Source of the DNA: Moorena sp. SIO3I8
Lineage (GTDB): Bacteria > Cyanobacteriota > Cyanobacteriia > Cyanobacteriales > Coleofasciculaceae
Assembly: GCF_010692325.1 (NCBI RefSeq)
Contig: NZ_JAAHHW010000026.1
Coordinates: 1 to 64,000, forward strand
Direction of reading: 5' to 3'
Length of the DNA: 64,000 bases
In this document: one piece after another, positions 42,413 through 51,910 of the stretch
Layout of the letters: the number at the start of each line of letters is the position of its first letter
How positions within the stretch are numbered: the first letter of the stretch is position 1
Notes under the pieces: model-generated
The model's input: the letters and a program-made list of their open reading frames with translations, nothing else
The model's database searches: none
Told to the model about the DNA's origin: nothing
Position numbers and translations under genes: made by a program

Positions 42413-44752
42413 TCACAATTTTTTGCCCAATTGTACTAGATTGTCTGGCATTTGTGATCTGGTAGGTAAGGTGGGACCCGCTACCAATTGCAGTTGGGGA
42501 TAATACATAATAGATGAGTCTGACTTAACTATTTTCCATTGGCTTAAAACAGAGGAATAGACGGTTTGCGCAATGCGTAAATCTCGCTCTAGAATTTCCA
42601 GAGTCAAGGCATCTTGGGACATTTTGCTAAGTTTTACTTCAAGCTGAGAAATCTGAAACTCTAGATCCCTGGCCTTGTCTTCACTACCTTGTAGTTGTGG
42701 TTTAATATCATCTATTTCTAAGGGCGGATAATCTTGGAATAAGCTAGCTTGAGGCTGATGGTGAACAGGATTCATCATCTGAGGATTGGTAGAATGACTA
42801 TGATCAGACTGAGTGCTAACTAGTTCAGCCAGCAATTCAATCTTTTTGCGCCGTAATTCAATCTTTTTGCGCCGTAGTGCTTCTATTGTCTCTAAGAGCT
42901 GGTTTAAGGGTAATCCTATGTTAGCCGTTTTTTCAGCTAGGCGTTGCTGTGCTTTTTCTAGATCGTTTTCGGCTGATTTTATATACACTGGGATAGTTTT
43001 TTCTTGTTGAGCAATTTCTTGCTTTCTGAGTTGTTCCAGTCTTGTGTTAAACGCCTGATTAATAGCGAAGGCTCTCCGTTGCGCTTCCTCAGGGGTGACT
43101 CCTGAGATTTCAAAAACCATCATTGTAGAGTTATCGATTAGTTGAATCGAAGGCTTATCTAAGCTATCTACAGATATATTGAGCTGCTTTGCCGCTTCTT
43201 CTAAAACCGTCACACTTTCAGCTATCAACTTCAGGTGTTTTCTGGGATCATCAATGCGATCGCTTAAGCCTGCACTACTATTACTGTTATTACTGTTATT
43301 ACTGTCAGCATCACGAAATTCATAAACCTGAGTGTTAGGGAATGTCCCACTACTGGCTAAGGATAAAGTCCATTGGCTGACATAAAACTGATCAGTATCA
43401 GTCTCATCGTGAGATTGGAGTATAGTATGAGATTGGAGTAAAGTATGCTCTAAGGTGACAGGAGAGGTTTCAGGTTTACCAAAGACATACCTAGCAGACC
43501 AAACCACAAATAAGGGAATTAAAAGGGCATGAACGAGTAAAACCGATACAGCGACAGTGATGATTCCCCATTTCACTGCTATCAGTAGACTACAGGAAAA
43601 TATCATGGTAAATAAGACATTCCAGAGCAAGCCAATCTGCGGTTTATCAATGGCTGCTAAAAGCTGAAAACCAGCAATATCAAAGGGTCTAGGAATTGCT
43701 GATAAGCAAACTAAAATGACGATGGGAACAACCATACTCCAGCCGTCCGTATGAATTTTTTCCCCAACCATAATGGGGATATACAACGGAACTAGAATTG
43801 ATTGTAAAGCAACAAAACCAACAATCACTTTTCCAATCGTCTTCAGACTGTTAAAGTATGTTTGCTTAAATTTCGATAAGTTTGTCCGTACTTCACATAG
43901 GGCAGGGTATAAAGCAGTAGTAATCGATTGGACTATAGTTAAGCTAATTCCCAAGCCAGCATTATAAGCAAAGTAGTAAACACCTAATAGGTCAATTCCT
44001 ATAAAGCGACCAATGATAAGATAGTCGAGAGTTTCCCTGAGAGTCTTTAAAAGTTCAATCCCCAGGAAATTGATTCCAAAGCTAAAAATTTTACCCCAGT
44101 ATTTGGTTGTGAAAGATCCAGTTTTCCGCCAGGGATGTTTGAAAAGATATGTAATAAATTCTATAGGGCTAGCTATTAGTATGGGAAGTATTATCGCCCA
44201 CATTCCCATATGAAGAACAGCAAAGACAGCGGTTAAAATATTGGCGGTGGCATATCTTATAGCGCGAGCAGTAGCCGTTATCTGAATTCGATTATCCCTT
44301 TGAATTAGTGCTGACTGTACTGCCCCTAAAGGAGCAATCAAAAAGTTAAATGCTAATAGACAAATGGGTAAAATAAGTTGGTTATCCTTATAAAACCACG
44401 CAACTGGAAAAGCAGCAATACACTGGCAAACGAATAGACTTCCAAAAAGTACCCAATTTAACCAATAAGCACTATTACAAATGTCTTCTAGCTCATCGGC
44501 TTCCGCCTGTATAATCCTAGAATGAACACCGATCCGCGTTACTGTTTGTGAATATTCATAGGTCGTCAGAACCAGTGCAGCTAATCCAAAGTCATGGGGA
44601 GTTAAGAAGCGTGGCAAAATAAACGTTGCACCTAAGCGGGAAACCCGAATAAATGCCTGGGCCACTCCCATCCAACCAAGATTGCGAGTAAAAGTGCTAC
44701 TGTTACCTAGTTTATTCTTGATGGTACTCCCAATTGTTTTGACAATGTTCAC
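42413..44752 (-). CDS. Polysaccharide flippase (Wzx-like) fused to Wzz-like periplasmic domain
   Basis: 779 residues. Residues 1-420 are a MATE-superfamily lipid-linked oligosaccharide flippase (GWMGVAQAFIRVSRLGATFI, FLTPHDFGLAALVLTTYEYS, about 12 membrane helices ending VVWSARYVFGKP). Residues 440-779 are a polysaccharide co-polymerase domain: DPRKHLKLIAESVTVLEEAA, DNSTMMVFEISG, coiled coil, then LSKMSQDALTLEILERDLRIA and a YYPQLQLVAGPTLP end. They match the separate co-polymerase at 47205-48734 segment by segment. The fusion lacks the co-polymerase membrane helices on both sides. A single open frame crosses the join with no ambiguity. Confidence 0.85.
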   Translation of the reverse strand: MNIVKTIGSTIKNKLGNSSTFTRNLGWMGVAQAFIRVSRLGATFILPRFLTPHDFGLAALVLTTYEYSQTVTRIGVHSRIIQAEADELEDICNSAYWLNWVLFGSLFVCQCIAAFPVAWFYKDNQLILPICLLAFNFLIAPLGAVQSALIQRDNRIQITATARAIRYATANILTAVFAVLHMGMWAIILPILIASPIEFITYLFKHPWRKTGSFTTKYWGKIFSFGINFLGIELLKTLRETLDYLIIGRFIGIDLLGVYYFAYNAGLGISLTIVQSITTALYPALCEVRTNLSKFKQTYFNSLKTIGKVIVGFVALQSILVPLYIPIMVGEKIHTDGWSMVVPIVILVCLSAIPRPFDIAGFQLLAAIDKPQIGLLWNVLFTMIFSCSLLIAVKWGIITVAVSVLLVHALLIPLFVVWSARYVFGKPETSPVTLEHTLLQSHTILQSHDETDTDQFYVSQWTLSLASSGTFPNTQVYEFRDADSNNSNNSNSSAGLSDRIDDPRKHLKLIAESVTVLEEAAKQLNISVDSLDKPSIQLIDNSTMMVFEISGVTPEEAQRRAFAINQAFNTRLEQLRKQEIAQQEKTIPVYIKSAENDLEKAQQRLAEKTANIGLPLNQLLETIEALRRKKIELRRKKIELLAELVSTQSDHSHSTNPQMMNPVHHQPQASLFQDYPPLEIDDIKPQLQGSEDKARDLEFQISQLEVKLSKMSQDALTLEILERDLRIAQTVYSSVLSQWKIVKSDSSIMYYPQLQLVAGPTLPTRSQMPDNLVQLGKKL

Positions 44753-44828
44753 AGTGGATCTCCCATGCTGCCATCCTTGTGATGATTGATATCTGTCGAA
44801 ACTGATATCTGTAAAATTTTAGTGGTAG

Positions 44829-45812
44829 TTAGTGCTCTGAAATAATTTGATTATCAACAGATACCAGCGGCATTTTTTTGCCGATGATTTCGATTAAATG
44901 TCCAGCTATTTTTTTAGGCATAAGTTTAAGAATTAATAGTTTTAAAATTATACGGATAGTTTCCTTGCTTAGCAAAAATTTGGGATAAAGCTTTATGGAA
45001 TAGCTGAGTTTTTGACTAGCTAGCTTTACTCCTTCATCATCAAAAGCATTAGCTATACACTGCTTACCAAGATAACGATAGGCATTTGCTAAACTCTTAT
45101 TTTTAAGAGACTTAAGTTCTGGTGGAGCTGCCTTGAAGGCTCTTTCAATTACAATTAGGTTCGCCTTCTCCATCACATCCACTTTAGAGGTCATTGACTG
45201 GGAAGAGCGACGGTAGAGAATTTGGTATTTAGGAACCAGTACAAAAGGACATAAAGCTGCTAGCCTGAGGTAATAATCCCAATCTTCAACTGATTTTAGG
45301 CATGGGTCAAATTCTCCAGCGGCTTCAATATACTTCCGCTTTACCATGATATTGGAACCACTGGATATGAAGTTACGAATTAGTAATTGGGGATAAACAT
45401 TCCCCTCCCAATAAAGTGGTTGCCAAGCAAACAAAAATTTGCTATTATCATCTATAAAGGCAGTCCAACTGTAAGCCACTCCAGCTTCAGGATTTTTTTG
45501 CAGTGCTGCTAACTGTAGCTCCAATTTATCAGGTTTCCATAAATCATCAGCATCTATAAACGTAATAAACTCGCCCCTAGAGCGACTAATGCCACGATTA
45601 CGAGCCACTGGTAATCCACCATTTTCATAGGAAAACACTTGTAATCGAGGATCGTTGACTGTACTGATTACATCTAATGTGGCATCAGTGGAGCCGTCAT
45701 TAATAATAATTAATTCAAAATCTGAAAACGTTTGTGCTTGAATCGATTGGATCGTTTCTAATATAGTTTTTTCTCCGTTATAAACTGGAACTATTACAGA
45801 TATGGTGGGCAT
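44829..45812 (-). CDS. Family 2 glycosyltransferase
   Basis: 327 residues from ATG 45812 (MPTISVIVPVYNGEKTILET). It has LIIINDGSTDATLDVI, NRGISRSRGEFITFIDADDLW, and a later SVEDWDYYLRLAALCPF acceptor-side motif. It is more distant from the other two GT2 genes of the cluster and has the IDADD metal site. A probable chain-building enzyme for the same polysaccharide repeat unit. The 21-residue extension to 45875 is unlikely because homology begins at the chosen Met. Confidence 0.92.
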   Translation of the reverse strand: MPTISVIVPVYNGEKTILETIQSIQAQTFSDFELIIINDGSTDATLDVISTVNDPRLQVFSYENGGLPVARNRGISRSRGEFITFIDADDLWKPDKLELQLAALQKNPEAGVAYSWTAFIDDNSKFLFAWQPLYWEGNVYPQLLIRNFISSGSNIMVKRKYIEAAGEFDPCLKSVEDWDYYLRLAALCPFVLVPKYQILYRRSSQSMTSKVDVMEKANLIVIERAFKAAPPELKSLKNKSLANAYRYLGKQCIANAFDDEGVKLASQKLSYSIKLYPKFLLSKETIRIILKLLILKLMPKKIAGHLIEIIGKKMPLVSVDNQIISEH

Positions 45813-45890
45813 AGCGATTATCATTTTGATGTATAAAATTATACTATGGTAATTTACCACAAGAGGTCTAGACAAACCCTTTGAGCATTT

Positions 45891-47129
45891 TTATTTTAGT
45901 GCCATTCCTACTACAACCAAACCAGGCCAGTATAGGTAAGCTAATGTTTCTATATTTTCCCCAAACGAGAACAGGATACAAATTAATAGTATTGTTAGTG
46001 CTGTTGTGGCAAGTTTACTCCTTTGAGCTTTAATTAAAAGCTCTATAAAAGTATAGACTATAGGAATTAAGATTCCCATAAACCCGACGATTCCATGAGT
46101 ATATAAAACACCATACCAAGTGTGGTGGCTTCCAATAGGCATTTTAGCGACAACATCAGGGCCTTTCCCCACTATAATGGCATGACCCCAAATCGGTGCA
46201 TCTTCTTCCCACTTACGGTGAGAAAGCCTGGCTAAGGCCGATCTAACCCGCGAAGAAGCAGATCTTTGACTGGAAAAAGAGTCTTTCAAGTTTCTAGCTA
46301 TCATCAGCAGTTGGGGACCAAATAGACCACCAAGAAAACTGCCTATTCCTGCCGTAATTTGCATGGCGGGTTCGGTTAGATTGACCAAAAATGTTACCAG
46401 TATTGGTATACCGACTAAGCAGATTATCCCCATCCGGGATACTGAACCCACAATTGCAGCAGCACAGCCAATCATGCCAATAAAACGCCACTTTATGTCC
46501 GGGTCTCTACTACTAAGGAAAAAGTGTACGTTACAGGCAAATGCTAATGCTGGAGCCCAAGGCGCAAATAAGAAAAGGCGTGTTTCACCACTTTTTATCA
46601 CGTAAGGACTGATGGCATAGTAACGCTCACTGTTACCCCCAATTTTTGCCATGAGGCTGCTAGTATACAAGGGCATCTCTAACCCAGTCAGACTTAACCC
46701 ATAGGTAAGTGGTACCAAGATCAGAGTTTGTAGAGAAAGGATAGAAATTGCTCTATAGATTATTTGTGGTCGGATGTTGAGGGAACCAATTAAAGGAAAT
46801 AAGGCCAGAAGCGCCCAAGTTCTCAAAAAGGAGTTAATAAAGGATTTTATAGTTTTAACAGTTGAGAAACCCCAATCTAAATGACCCATAACTAAGGCTA
46901 AGCCAATGAATGATATGCAAACAATCCAGACCCAGACTCCAATCGGAATCCGAATCCTTTCTTCCGGTGGAGTATCTGATGTTTGCTGCCAAAGCTTTTT
47001 AATTAGATAAAAGGTTAGCAGCCAAGCTAAGGCTGGGGCAAAAACAAACTGTGCACCTAAAACAAATAATAAGTAGGTGGAAATTATATAATAGAAAACT
47101 ACTTTTTCTTCAAAGTTTTGCGGTTTCAT
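45891..47129 (-). CDS. O-antigen/exopolysaccharide polymerase (Wzy/WaaL-like)
   Basis: 412 residues with about ten hydrophobic helices and one large periplasmic loop (about residues 150-185), as in Wzy polymerases. A second periplasmic segment carries GSHHTWYGVLYTHGIVGFMG, the signature region of the Wzy_C/O-antigen ligase family. It would polymerise lipid-linked repeat units at the outer face of the plasma membrane. It sits between the co-polymerase and glycosyltransferase genes, so it most likely acts with them. Confidence 0.85.
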   Translation of the reverse strand: MKPQNFEEKVVFYYIISTYLLFVLGAQFVFAPALAWLLTFYLIKKLWQQTSDTPPEERIRIPIGVWVWIVCISFIGLALVMGHLDWGFSTVKTIKSFINSFLRTWALLALFPLIGSLNIRPQIIYRAISILSLQTLILVPLTYGLSLTGLEMPLYTSSLMAKIGGNSERYYAISPYVIKSGETRLFLFAPWAPALAFACNVHFFLSSRDPDIKWRFIGMIGCAAAIVGSVSRMGIICLVGIPILVTFLVNLTEPAMQITAGIGSFLGGLFGPQLLMIARNLKDSFSSQRSASSRVRSALARLSHRKWEEDAPIWGHAIIVGKGPDVVAKMPIGSHHTWYGVLYTHGIVGFMGILIPIVYTFIELLIKAQRSKLATTALTILLICILFSFGENIETLAYLYWPGLVVVGMALK

Positions 47130-47204
47130 TAAAGCCTGCCTAATGGCTTAGGTTACTGGTGCCAGTCTATGATGTCTAGCTTGATAAAAAATGGATTAGT
47201 TGCA

Positions 47205-48734
47205 TCAAAAATCTTTTCTTTGGTTTCCTATTGGCGATGTTAAGCTATTAGATGTTGTCAAGCTATTATTTAATGGTTGAGAACGTAAGGGTGGAACATC
47301 AGAGTTAAACGATTCTACTTTGTTGTAGATTGAGGGCTGTGATTTACCTTGCAAATGGGGACGTAACCAGAGTAAAAATAGTCCTGCACTAATTAACAAG
47401 GAACCAGCTGCTGCACCAAGTAAAGCCGATGACTTTTTCGGTGCTATCGCGTCTGGGGGTAAGCTTGGTTCAGCTAGCAGCTGAACTTGGGGATAGGAAA
47501 GGGATTGGTTGAATCGACCAATCGCTGATTGAGTTAAGGTTGAAGCATAGATAGTTTCCGCAATGCGCATATTGCGTTCTAGGATCTCCATCCTCAAGGC
47601 ATCCTGGCTCATTTGTCTGAGTTTGGCTTCCAGCTCAGCAATCTGGTTGCTTAATACCCAGGCTCTAGCTTCCACACCCTCTTGCCGTGCTTCCACCTCA
47701 ACAATTTGGCGCAGCAAATTTTCCCTGGAAGAACCAGTTTCAGGCCCAGAGTTAACACTGAGCTGGTCGATAATTGCCAAAGACATGGGGCGACCTAACA
47801 GAGATTGACTACGCTCTAGCAAAGCTGCTTTAGCACTTTCTTGCTTGCTCTTTTCGTCTACTACAGATGGATGCTTGGAACCGTATTTGGAACTCAAAAC
47901 CGTCAGGGCTGCCGTAGCCTGACTGTATTCCCTTAGGGTTTGCTGAAATATCTGGTCAGCCTTAAGTACAAAAGCATCAGCAGCTTGCCCAGATGACAAC
48001 TTTAGATTAGCTGAGAGGTTGCTGAGATTGGCTTTTGCTTCTCGCCCTTGGGCTAACAAATCGATTTGTTGTTGTCGTAAGGCTTCTATAGTGGATGATA
48101 GCTGGTTAACTTGTTCTTTCGAGTTCAATCCAGTTCTAGCTTTGTGTTCAGACAGACGTCTCTGAATATCTGCTAAATTTTTCTTAGCTGCCTCCAAATC
48201 AGCTTGAATTGGTAGCTGATTTTCTACTACTTCTTCTTGCCTAAGTTGTTCAAGTCTCTCCTGGAAAGCCTGGTGCATAGCAAAACCTTTCTGTTGGGCT
48301 TCCTCAGCAGAGTCTCCTTTGATTTCAAAGGCCATCATAGTTGAATTGTCTACTATTTTGACCCTAGGCTTGCCCAGCTCTTGAGAGGACATGTTCAGTA
48401 TACTGGCAGCATCCTTAAGCACCGGCTTACTTTCCGCAATGAATTTCATCTTTTCCCTCGGGTCATGGGAGCGATCGCCAAATGGTGACCTAACATCTGA
48501 ACTCGCTCCCCCTAATTCTGGGATATTAATTCTGGTGGATGAGCCTGAGACAGGAAGTGATACTGCCCATGTACTGGTATAAGTTGGCTGAGCTGATTTC
48601 AAATAAAAAAATGTTAAGCCCCAAATTCCGGCATTAACGGATATCCCCAAACACAAGTAAAATAGCCAACGTAGAGGCATGAGATTTGATTTTTCATAGG
48701 GATATGGGGCTATGGTCTTATAATTAGTAGTCAT
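47205..48734 (-). CDS. Polysaccharide co-polymerase (Wzz/GumC-like), no kinase domain
   Basis: 509 residues: an N-terminal membrane helix (LRWLFYLCLGISVNAGIWGL), a long periplasmic part with coiled coils (DPREKMKFIAES, DNSTMMAFEIKG, DIQRRLSEHKARTGL, LRQMSQDALRMEILERNMRIA) and a C-terminal helix (LLGAAAGSLLISAGLFLLWL) with a short cytosolic tail. It controls chain length together with Wzy and Wza. No tyrosine-kinase domain (Walker A) follows the second helix, so the kinase must be elsewhere or absent. Its periplasmic region is the template of the fused domain at 42413-44752. Confidence 0.9.
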   Translation of the reverse strand: MTTNYKTIAPYPYEKSNLMPLRWLFYLCLGISVNAGIWGLTFFYLKSAQPTYTSTWAVSLPVSGSSTRINIPELGGASSDVRSPFGDRSHDPREKMKFIAESKPVLKDAASILNMSSQELGKPRVKIVDNSTMMAFEIKGDSAEEAQQKGFAMHQAFQERLEQLRQEEVVENQLPIQADLEAAKKNLADIQRRLSEHKARTGLNSKEQVNQLSSTIEALRQQQIDLLAQGREAKANLSNLSANLKLSSGQAADAFVLKADQIFQQTLREYSQATAALTVLSSKYGSKHPSVVDEKSKQESAKAALLERSQSLLGRPMSLAIIDQLSVNSGPETGSSRENLLRQIVEVEARQEGVEARAWVLSNQIAELEAKLRQMSQDALRMEILERNMRIAETIYASTLTQSAIGRFNQSLSYPQVQLLAEPSLPPDAIAPKKSSALLGAAAGSLLISAGLFLLWLRPHLQGKSQPSIYNKVESFNSDVPPLRSQPLNNSLTTSNSLTSPIGNQRKDF

Positions 48735-48977
48735 TGGAGCATCTCACCTGGCAAATCCACATTTGTAGTCTTAAGTTGTAGTCTTAAGTTGTAGTCTTAA
48801 GTTATGATTTTTGATATTTTGTTCTATTATGAAAGACTTGGCAGAGAGTTTTACCCCACTATCAAGCAATGGCTTAAACCCGTAGCCAATACACCCCTGA
48901 TGAAGAGTCAGATCTCGTGAGCTTATAACTTGTGATAGATGCATTAATTATAACATTTGAGCTATCCTAAATATGAA

Positions 48978-50039
48978 TTATGGTATAAATATGTCTTTAA
49001 TAATCCGAATGGGATTGAAGATATCCCCAATAAAGTCAAAAACACTTTTGACATTAGTGACCGTTGAATCATAGCAAGCGACACTATCTCTTGGCATCAG
49101 CACTGGATTAACTTGGTCATCATTAGGCTTCTTCACCAAGTCCTCTACAGAACGTTCTATTGCCAGGGTTTCCCCAGTAGTACGGTCAGTTTGCAGTAAC
49201 AGAGCACGGCGATCTGCATTTGTGCTTTCTGTGCCTCCAACACAACTAGCAGCAATTACAGCTTGAGATAGACGGGAGCCATATTCAACTTCCTGGATTC
49301 TAAGGTCACGTCCATTATTGGGATTAGTGAGATTGGAGATAAACACAGGAATAGTTGAGGGAGTCAGCTGGGAAGGTCTGGCTAGATAATATTGAGGCAA
49401 CTCCCGAGTCGGAACAATGATTTGGTCTCCAGCAATCAAGGGAATATCCTCCACTGGTGATCCGGTGAACACACCAGATAAATCAATTACCTGTTCCTGC
49501 TCACCCCGAACCAAGCGCACCTGTTCAATGTTGGCATTTGGTTTGATGCCGCCAGCCGTTAAAATGGCAAAGGTTAGGTAGCGTTCTGGAGGATAGTCTC
49601 CTGAGACAGTAGCAATCGATGCCGGTAAGTCTCGACCTTTAGAATCCGTATCATTAATCAAAACCCGACCAGGTTCAAAAACAGCTCCTCCCACAGTTAC
49701 CTGAATTGGAGCCCACTCAAAGAGTTGAATGCTGACTTTGAGGAAATCAGCATGAAAAAAGCCCCCTTCCAGCAAAGCCTTGACTAGGTCTTGCTCGATT
49801 TCTGATACTTCTCGACCCGCTGCCAGTATCGGGTCTAGGTAGGGGAATTTTATGTAACCATCCAGATTAACTTCATAGGTGGCACTGAAGCGTTCAGCTT
49901 CCGGGATTTCTTCTTCGCCAGCCACAAAGAGTCTAAGGCGATCGCCAGGAGACAGTGGTAGAGCCCAACTGGGAACGGATACACCTATTGCTGCTACGGT
50001 AGTAATTAACCCTGCTATCCAAAACTTGAGAATGGACAT
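48978..50039 (-). CDS. Polysaccharide export protein, Wza-like outer-membrane channel
   Basis: 353 residues. A cleavable signal peptide (FWIAGLITTVAAIGVSVPSWA) precedes the export domain (LSPGDRLRLFVAGEEEIP, NLDGYIKFPYLDPILAAGRE). It is followed by two ligand-binding beta-grasp (SLBB-like) segments (ITVGG-type IQVTVGGAVFEPGRVLI, LTAGGIKPNANIEQVRLVRG). There is no lipobox Cys, so unlike E. coli Wza it is not a lipoprotein. The C-terminus ends in a hydrophobic FDFIGDIFNPIRIIKDIFIP segment. It would form the outer-membrane exit for the polymer. Confidence 0.9.
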   Translation of the reverse strand: MSILKFWIAGLITTVAAIGVSVPSWALPLSPGDRLRLFVAGEEEIPEAERFSATYEVNLDGYIKFPYLDPILAAGREVSEIEQDLVKALLEGGFFHADFLKVSIQLFEWAPIQVTVGGAVFEPGRVLINDTDSKGRDLPASIATVSGDYPPERYLTFAILTAGGIKPNANIEQVRLVRGEQEQVIDLSGVFTGSPVEDIPLIAGDQIIVPTRELPQYYLARPSQLTPSTIPVFISNLTNPNNGRDLRIQEVEYGSRLSQAVIAASCVGGTESTNADRRALLLQTDRTTGETLAIERSVEDLVKKPNDDQVNPVLMPRDSVACYDSTVTNVKSVFDFIGDIFNPIRIIKDIFIP

Positions 50040-50133
50040 TGAAGAATCTCTGGGTTCACAACTATTACTTAGTGCTATTACTTAGTGATAACACGTGATA
50101 ACACTTAGTATAGGGGGGTTTCGGTGAGTGTTT

Positions 50134-50158
50134 GAGTGTTGACTTACGATCAACACTC
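50134..50158. other. Perfect hairpin between wza-like and phosphodiesterase genes
   Basis: GAGTGTTGA (50134-50142) pairs with TCAACACTC (50150-50158) across a seven-base loop. Further ACACTCAA and AACACTGAA fragments flank it at 50159-50200. No T-run on either side. It could be an mRNA processing site or repeat. Confidence 0.45.
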
Positions 50159-50242
50159 AACAACATTCAACAAAAAACACTGAACAGAAAACACTCAATT
50201 CCCTTTGCGACTAATTAAAATTAGTCACTAGTTAATTTTCAG

Positions 50243-51910
50243 TTAACCAGCCACAACAGTTTCTTTAATTGCCGAGAGGGGCTTACCTTGAAAATAGTCA
50301 GGAATCGGCGCTCCCATCAAATTCAGAATAGTGGGGGCTAAATCTAGAGAATGACCAGCTGGTAAACTAGAACCTGGCTCAATATCTTGTCCTTGAATCA
50401 CCAAAAAGCCATCAGAGCGGTGAGAACCAGTACGATTAAAGGGAACTGGACCAATGCGTCCAATATCGGGACTATCTACTACGTCAGTGGCATATTTTTC
50501 TTGCCAGATCACGACTAAGTCACCATCAGGTAATTTCGGACCAGTTTCAGTTGCCGATTGGCGGGTGCGGATAATTTCCTTCACCATTGGTTCCCCAGTG
50601 CGAGCATCTTTAAGCTGGTAAAGTTTTTGAGTCAATTCCTCACATACAGCATCGTACTGATCAGGGGGGACAATACCGTGAGGTTCCCTTCCCTGGAGAT
50701 TAATCCTGATATATCCTTCCGAATAACTAGGCAGCGCGAATGCTTTCATCTGAGGCCAGCAGGGTTGGTACCACGATGGACTCTGGAAAAAGAATGGATC
50801 GGATTCTGCCTGCATCTTGAACGGAGAAATGAGATCTGGTCCAGGAGTGGAACCAAACAAGGGTGCGATAGGATTGAAAAGTTTGGTAGGGAGTTGACGT
50901 CTTAAAAAACCTTTGAGTGGATTCGATTCATGCTTGAGGCTCCACACTTTCCCCATCCAACCCTTTTTCGCCCTGGCATCATTGACTAGGGGTTCTGGGG
51001 GTTGACCATAGTTGCCACGACCAATGCCATATTTACCTGGGAAACTCCAGCGATAGAGAAATTCTGGCAGGAACAACATACTCGGTAGATCCATGACGTT
51101 AGACCCCATACCATGGGCAGCAAATACTACGACCTGGGCATTATCCGGGGCTTTGCTCAAAATTCCACCAATGGCTTCGTCAATAGCTTCAAAAATTTCT
51201 AACACGGGATCTCCAGGGCATTTAGCACCTACAGATGGGTAGAGAGGATGATCCTGCTGACTCAGGTGCCAGAAGTAATGCCCTGCAGTATGGGTTTCAC
51301 CAAAGATTGTTAAGAAGAAATCCCACGGCATCTGCTGCAACAAGTCTTGACAAATGGCACCCCGGCGGGCGATACCAATCTCCAGTTGTGCCTGAAGACC
51401 CTTGAGTGCTTCCACATCCATAATACTGGCATGGTCTTTGCGTAAGACAGGATGCTCACCATGCTTATCAATCAAATCCTGTAGCAAGGATTTGGGTATG
51501 GAATGACTGGGAGTCTGAGGAGAGTGAGCTCCCCAAGCAAGGACTTGCAACCCATTGACCTGATTGGACAGGGGAGCTTGAGGTATATCAAAGACTGCCA
51601 CCCGATAGTCATCTCCCAAGGCATAGAAGGGTTGATACTCAGCAAAGTCGTAGGCTTGAATGTCTTCTACTTCGTAAGTGCCTTCCTTAATTTTCAGAGG
51701 TGCCCAGTACCCTGTTTGCTCAGGAGTACAACCAGTGAGGAATGTTGTCCACGGAGTCTCAGCCCGGTAGTATTCGTATGTCTTTAGACGTCCGTAAGAT
51801 CCCTGTTCTCGTAAGCGACGCAGATTTTTCAGATGCCCTTGAGATATCCATTGCTCTATCAAGGCAGGGTCGGCAGCATCCAAGCCAATGGCAATTACTG
51901 GGTTTCTCAT
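50243..51910 (-). CDS. Type I phosphodiesterase/nucleotide pyrophosphatase-family protein
   Basis: 555 residues of the alkaline-phosphatase superfamily. The first metal site is in VIAIGLDAADPALIEQW, the nucleophile region is AETPWTTFLTGCTPEQTGYW (Thr), and later metal ligands lie in FGETHTAGHYFWH and VVFAAHGMGSNV. The C-terminal RTGSHRSDGFLVIQG with LAPTILNLMG is typical of the family's last metal-binding loop. No signal peptide, so likely cytosolic. Such genes are often found with exopolysaccharide clusters, but the substrate is unknown. It is the first gene of the minus-strand run. Confidence 0.85.
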   Translation of the reverse strand: MRNPVIAIGLDAADPALIEQWISQGHLKNLRRLREQGSYGRLKTYEYYRAETPWTTFLTGCTPEQTGYWAPLKIKEGTYEVEDIQAYDFAEYQPFYALGDDYRVAVFDIPQAPLSNQVNGLQVLAWGAHSPQTPSHSIPKSLLQDLIDKHGEHPVLRKDHASIMDVEALKGLQAQLEIGIARRGAICQDLLQQMPWDFFLTIFGETHTAGHYFWHLSQQDHPLYPSVGAKCPGDPVLEIFEAIDEAIGGILSKAPDNAQVVVFAAHGMGSNVMDLPSMLFLPEFLYRWSFPGKYGIGRGNYGQPPEPLVNDARAKKGWMGKVWSLKHESNPLKGFLRRQLPTKLFNPIAPLFGSTPGPDLISPFKMQAESDPFFFQSPSWYQPCWPQMKAFALPSYSEGYIRINLQGREPHGIVPPDQYDAVCEELTQKLYQLKDARTGEPMVKEIIRTRQSATETGPKLPDGDLVVIWQEKYATDVVDSPDIGRIGPVPFNRTGSHRSDGFLVIQGQDIEPGSSLPAGHSLDLAPTILNLMGAPIPDYFQGKPLSAIKETVVAG

